Positions 59,823 to 64,000 of a stretch of 64,000 nucleotides of DNA are shown in pieces. The notes beneath the pieces were generated by a model. It did not search any database. It was not told the origin of the DNA and saw only the letters and a program-made list of their open reading frames with translations. Source of the stretch: Hirudo medicinalis (Eukaryota > Annelida > Clitellata > Hirudinida > Hirudinidae); NCBI GenBank assembly GCA_011800805.1, contig MPNW01000057.1, positions 164,429 to 228,428 on the forward strand, given 5' to 3'. The position numbers and the translations under genes are program-made. Each line of letters begins with the position of its first letter. The stretch's first letter is position 1.

Positions 59823-62800
59823 ATGTCGTCCACTGACGCCTTCAATGTCTCCTCCTTGGCCGGAATCGTGACAAGTGACGCAAACAATCGGTGGAATGAA
59901 TTTTCTTGGTCCATGTTCAACACCTCGTATCAACCTCACAGATTTCCTTCCGTGCAATCAGTAAACACTTCCAATGGAATTTTCCCAAATTATACTTCAT
60001 CTACCAATTATGAGGAGTTCCTTCAGTCTTCAGTCTCCACTCAAGGACAAGGAGTTTCAAACCAAACCACTGATTCTCCCTCGTTTCACGGGGAGTCAAA
60101 AGAAAAGCTTCACGTTTCTGCAACAGAAAGGATGGATTCAATGAAGCGTAACGAGTCGACGGTCGATTACGTCGAAGATTGCGAAGGAACGAGCGATTTG
60201 AGCGTCGATGACGACGCCATGAGACACAACAAAAACTTCCAGCAACAACTTCAACACTTCACGGAAACTCCTTCTCAATCTAACAAAAAAATCGTCGATG
60301 ATGCAGCCGGTGAAAAAGGTTGGTCACTTCTGTTCGTTGAAACGCTATCAAAACACTTCGAATGCTCTTTTTTGACACGACTGAGTAAACAAATGAGCAT
60401 AGCGGTATCTTAATGTCATAGCTTAGTATCAAAACAAATCCTAGAGCGATTGGTATATCGATACCAATCAAAAGGCTCAAACATTGCAATTTGAAATCGT
60501 AATGAACGTTTGAATTTCGTGTTTTATCGGACGACAGCATGGCTAAGCTGGGATAACATTCCTCAATGTATAAAAACTGAATGATAATACCAACAAATTT
60601 ACCTATCTTTTTTAACACCCTTAAATATTCATCTGAAAGTTTCATCAAAAAACATTGGAAAGCAATTGAATGGTGAATTTATGCCTTGATTAATATTATT
60701 GTTATTGTTCTAGTTATTGTTTCTATGAAATGTCGTGAAAAAATCTTGTATGTGAAGAGATACTAATCCCGGAAGATTTGTTTGAAATAAAAACGCTTTC
60801 ATTTCGAGGACATCATTTCGCTCAGCTTTCGGAAGTTAACAGAAGATCGTTTGCTTATCTCACAAGTTAGGGTCTCAAGCTTTATTGACTTTAATATTGA
60901 TTAATATTGATTGATAATTTGAGTGACAAATGACTCCTCCCCAAGCGACAAGCCCCTTTGTTTTTCGAGTGTACAAATTGCTTTAAATCAGTTTTATTTT
61001 ATCATCAAACGATTCGTAATTTATTTCTTTTCTTCTTTTATAAATCATACCATTTTCATCTGAAAATAAATTGAAAACTGCTCATACAAAGATTAAGTCA
61101 AATCAGAGGAGCATAAAAAAATGAGTAATTTTTGCGAATGTTAAGTAATTTTGGCAAGGTCGGATGATAAAATGATTCTATCAATTGCATGGAGATGAGA
61201 ACTGTCACCCACAGATGTTTTCAAGCAGGGTTTGTGCCACATCTGTTGCTCCAACATTCTTCGGATGACATGAAGTTTCATGGAAGATAACATTGTTACT
61301 TACATCATTGTCCTCTTAATGTAAATTCCCATTTGAAATAATACGCTCATATATAACGCTTGCAAAATTAATTTTCTTCTCAACATTGTTACGTCAGTTA
61401 AGGATACTAAAAAATTTATCTAAAACACTGCAGATGATATTGTTGTCTCATTAATATTCCTATTACCGTTGTTGTGATGTTGATTTTGGTGTTAGTTGGA
61501 TGCTAGTCCTTTAAAAAAAAGTTTTATAAACAAGGTTTGAATACAAATCTCTCTTTAAAAAAATTGAAATATTATTGGGATTCCATTTTATGTTTCATCC
61601 GATTTAGACGTCGTACCAGATTTTCTGGACGAGACAAGTGAAGGTCCAATTGTCAATTAATGGTTAATTAATTCGCACCTCTTAAGAACTAATATTAACA
61701 TATCTCTAGTAGTTACATGTTATTTAATTTAACTTTTTTTGAAATCATCGTTCATTCAAAGTTAAGATGACTTGTAAGCCTACAACGACGTATGCGGAGC
61801 CAGGCGAATTTTAAGTGGCCTCAGCTCGCGAATATTTTCCAATTTCCATAACAAATATAGTAGAACACAAATTGATAACAAAATATTTCGTTATCTTAAA
61901 ATAAAATGGATGACAATTACAGTCAATGTTAAGTAATTGTTGTGTGCCACAAAATGCATCGCTATGTGGAATTTCCATTGCCAAATGTTCTTTGTTGAAC
62001 CTCCAGAGGCACAATCCCCACGCGAAGATTTTGACAAATATTTCCAGTCGGTCCATAAATTGCCTAGTTGAAAGTTAAAGAAAACAAAGTTTATTGCTTG
62101 ATTGCTTACAAAAAATCTGATATGCCAGCGAAACATGTTTTCTGATTGTCATCTAAAATTGCATTGTGTTAGAGATAAGATTTTAGGCAGAACCACACAT
62201 TGAGATGGTGATATTGTCTTTATTAAAGAGCGGATTCTTCAGATTGCTGAATTTAAGAACAATAATGACATCAAGAAATGGATGGTTTTTGATTGATGAA
62301 TTTAGAAAAACATCTGAAGGCAACAAGATAATTGCTACCTCAACTCAAAATGAAATGTCCCATGAAAGCAGAGTAGTCATTTCGACATCCAAATGATGTC
62401 CCTGCATCAGAGTCAAGTTTGAACATTTTATTTTTGATCTCAAATGTTTAATGCGATTTTGAGGAAAAGCCATAAGTTTTAAATTAATATCAAATAAGTT
62501 TTTTTTAATATGATTTGTCGCAGTTTGTTAAGCAGTTTTATGAGATTTTAGTACAACCCCTGACAGCAACGTCTTATAACACGTATGTCACTTGACGTAT
62601 GAAGACATTTGACATGTTGTTTAGACGAAATTTAGAGGCAGTTTTGTCTCTAAATAAAATTCGGTTAGATATTTCGTCTTCGATGCGATTTGCAAGTTGG
62701 TACCGTTGTTAACCTCTTTTCCCTACCCTCCATTCGGTTGGTAGGATGTTTATGTGGTCTTGAAGTTCTGTTGAACATACGCCACTCTAATCAAACTCTG

Positions 62801-64000
62801 CATCGTTATCGTTAGGTCCCAATGTAATCATATCTCAGACATTATGTATTTTTAAAGCTATGGTTAAAGATAGGAAGAAATTTTCTGCTCATAATTATTA
62901 ACTGGAACAACGTTTTAATTTTCTGTAAATCTCTGTCTACATTTTGATGATCCTTGGTCGATCGATGAATTTAACTTTTGATTCAAGTTCATTTTAAATC
63001 CGATGGCTTCCTATCGCCTAAAAACAATTAACCAAATAAGTTCCTAGAATAAAGTTTCGAGTTCAAAAAGCTCATAAAGCATGAGTCGGTTCAACCTAAA
63101 CGCTGAAAATAAATATGCCCATGATATATAATTTGATATACAAACTTTATACTTTTGGAAAGTCTGAGAACAGCGAATGGTCTTCAAGTTCCCAATTCAA
63201 GATTTGATTGGACCAATAGAATCGAGAAGGTGACTCCGGTCTGCATAGTTGAGTAAAAGTAACATTAAAAAATAAGTGACTTGGTTTGTAAATGATGCGG
63301 ATGTTAATGGTAACATAAATTATTTAAACAATCATTCTTAGTTAGATCAGTTTCTTACGGTAGTAAGAATTTAACGTTATTCCGATCAAAACATGATGCT
63401 AAAGCAAACTACTACAGTTCGATTTTAGCCCTTTTGAAATCTGCTAGTGTGTAGTGACAACTTACTAATACGGCACAACAATATTATTGACAGGTAACAT
63501 TTATATGTAACATCAACAATATATTTAGCAATTATTAATGACCATAAAGTGTCGATGCTAACAATTGGTTCCTAATTTATTTGATAATCAATGTACATTA
63601 ATGTACACAATTGAAGAACAAGACTTCATCTTTAAATAGATTTGAATCGAAATTTTAAACTTAGCTCCAGTTTCACAATTACGTACAAATTTTGTGACAA
63701 AAGTGACTAAATTTATCATTGACGTCGGGCTTCGTGTGTTCTATGTATAGGAAAGGCAATCATATCCTCCAAGTGACTAATTCGTCAAATTATTTTAAGA
63801 CATAAACACCTATATATGTTCATGTAAAGAAATAGATTCAATGAATTTCATCATCACGAAAACGTTGCATCTTTCTCAGAAATTTCATCGAATGCTGATC
63901 TGAAGGTGGATTCGTCATCTTTCGGTAGGAACAAGTTGAAGCCAAGACGCAACAGAACAACTTTCACCAGCCAGCAATTGGTGGCCCTTGAGAGGGTTTT
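59823..64000 (+). CDS. Paired-class homeobox gene, Prrx-like, truncated by the window edge
   Basis: Transcription factor. Exon 1 starts at ATG 59823 and ends at 60309 or 60318; both GT donors leave phase 1. It encodes about 163-165 residues: a Ser/Asn/Tyr-rich region and an acidic patch (DYVEDCEGTSDLSVDDDA). After a 3.6-kb intron, the next exon starts at 63880 (acceptor TTTCTCAG) and reads EISSNADLKVD, a basic stretch, then the first 18 homeodomain residues RRNRTTFTSQQLVALERV up to the window end. RRNRTTF with ALERVF matches Prrx1/2 best in memory. Drgx (ALEAVF) and Alx/Arx (ELER/EKAF) are less good but not excluded, because helices 2-3 lie outside the window. Confidence 0.8.
60319..63879. 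other. Intron before the homeobox exon
   Basis: AT-rich, 3.56 kb. No exon, repeat copy or RNA gene was recognised in it. Confidence 0.45.

Overview
The window is nuclear DNA of a bilaterian invertebrate animal. Its genes are split by many short GT-AG introns (about 50-500 bp, a few of several kb). It encodes animal-specific families (LIM-domain-binding protein, sorbin/SH3 adaptor, paired-class homeobox, SUEL-lectin and Ig receptors), AT-rich spacers, trinucleotide microsatellites and decayed non-LTR retrotransposons. I cannot name the phylum from sequence alone. Intron positions below were worked out by hand from splice sites, reading frame and remembered family features; no alignment was run.

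Layout. 0.2-3.2 kb is transposon debris: a decayed LINE with reverse transcriptase and RNase H, a tRNA-like SINE candidate and one end of a hAT element. Next come an SLC36-type amino-acid transporter (+, 3942-7284), a DELE1-like mitochondrial Sel1-repeat protein (-, 8851-10817), a two-exon 52-residue membrane microprotein (-, 11403-11852), a polypeptide GalNAc-transferase (-, 12024-16837) and, divergently, a fucose-1-phosphate guanylyltransferase FPGT (+, 17314-19139). These are followed by LDB/Chip (-, 19984-22452, possibly to 23621), a BED-finger fragment (23889), a SUEL-lectin/CUB/sushi-like single-pass receptor (-, 24711-32467), an Ig-EGF-Ig single-pass receptor (+, 35316-38102), the nonaspanin TM9SF2 (-, 38514-45052), a three-SH3 sorbin-family adaptor (-, 46647-52683, 5' end not found), about 7 kb without a supportable gene, and a Prrx-like homeobox gene (+, 59823 to beyond the right edge).

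The gene set is mostly housekeeping and secretory pathway (TM9SF2, GALNT, FPGT, SLC36) plus cell-surface and regulatory genes (two novel-looking receptors, LDB, sorbin, homeobox). GALNT and FPGT share a head-to-head intergenic region under 480 bp and both belong to glycan metabolism. No operon-like or defence system is seen.

Most interesting points: the microprotein gene hidden downstream of GALNT; the Ig-EGF-Ig receptor whose short tail ends at a TGA followed directly by a same-frame 154-codon open frame reachable by a second acceptor; the SUEL+CUB+sushi-like receptor built from phase-1 exons; two GC-AG introns; and two otherwise intact genes (GALNT, sorbin) each broken by one missing base, which looks like uncorrected assembly error or recent mutation.
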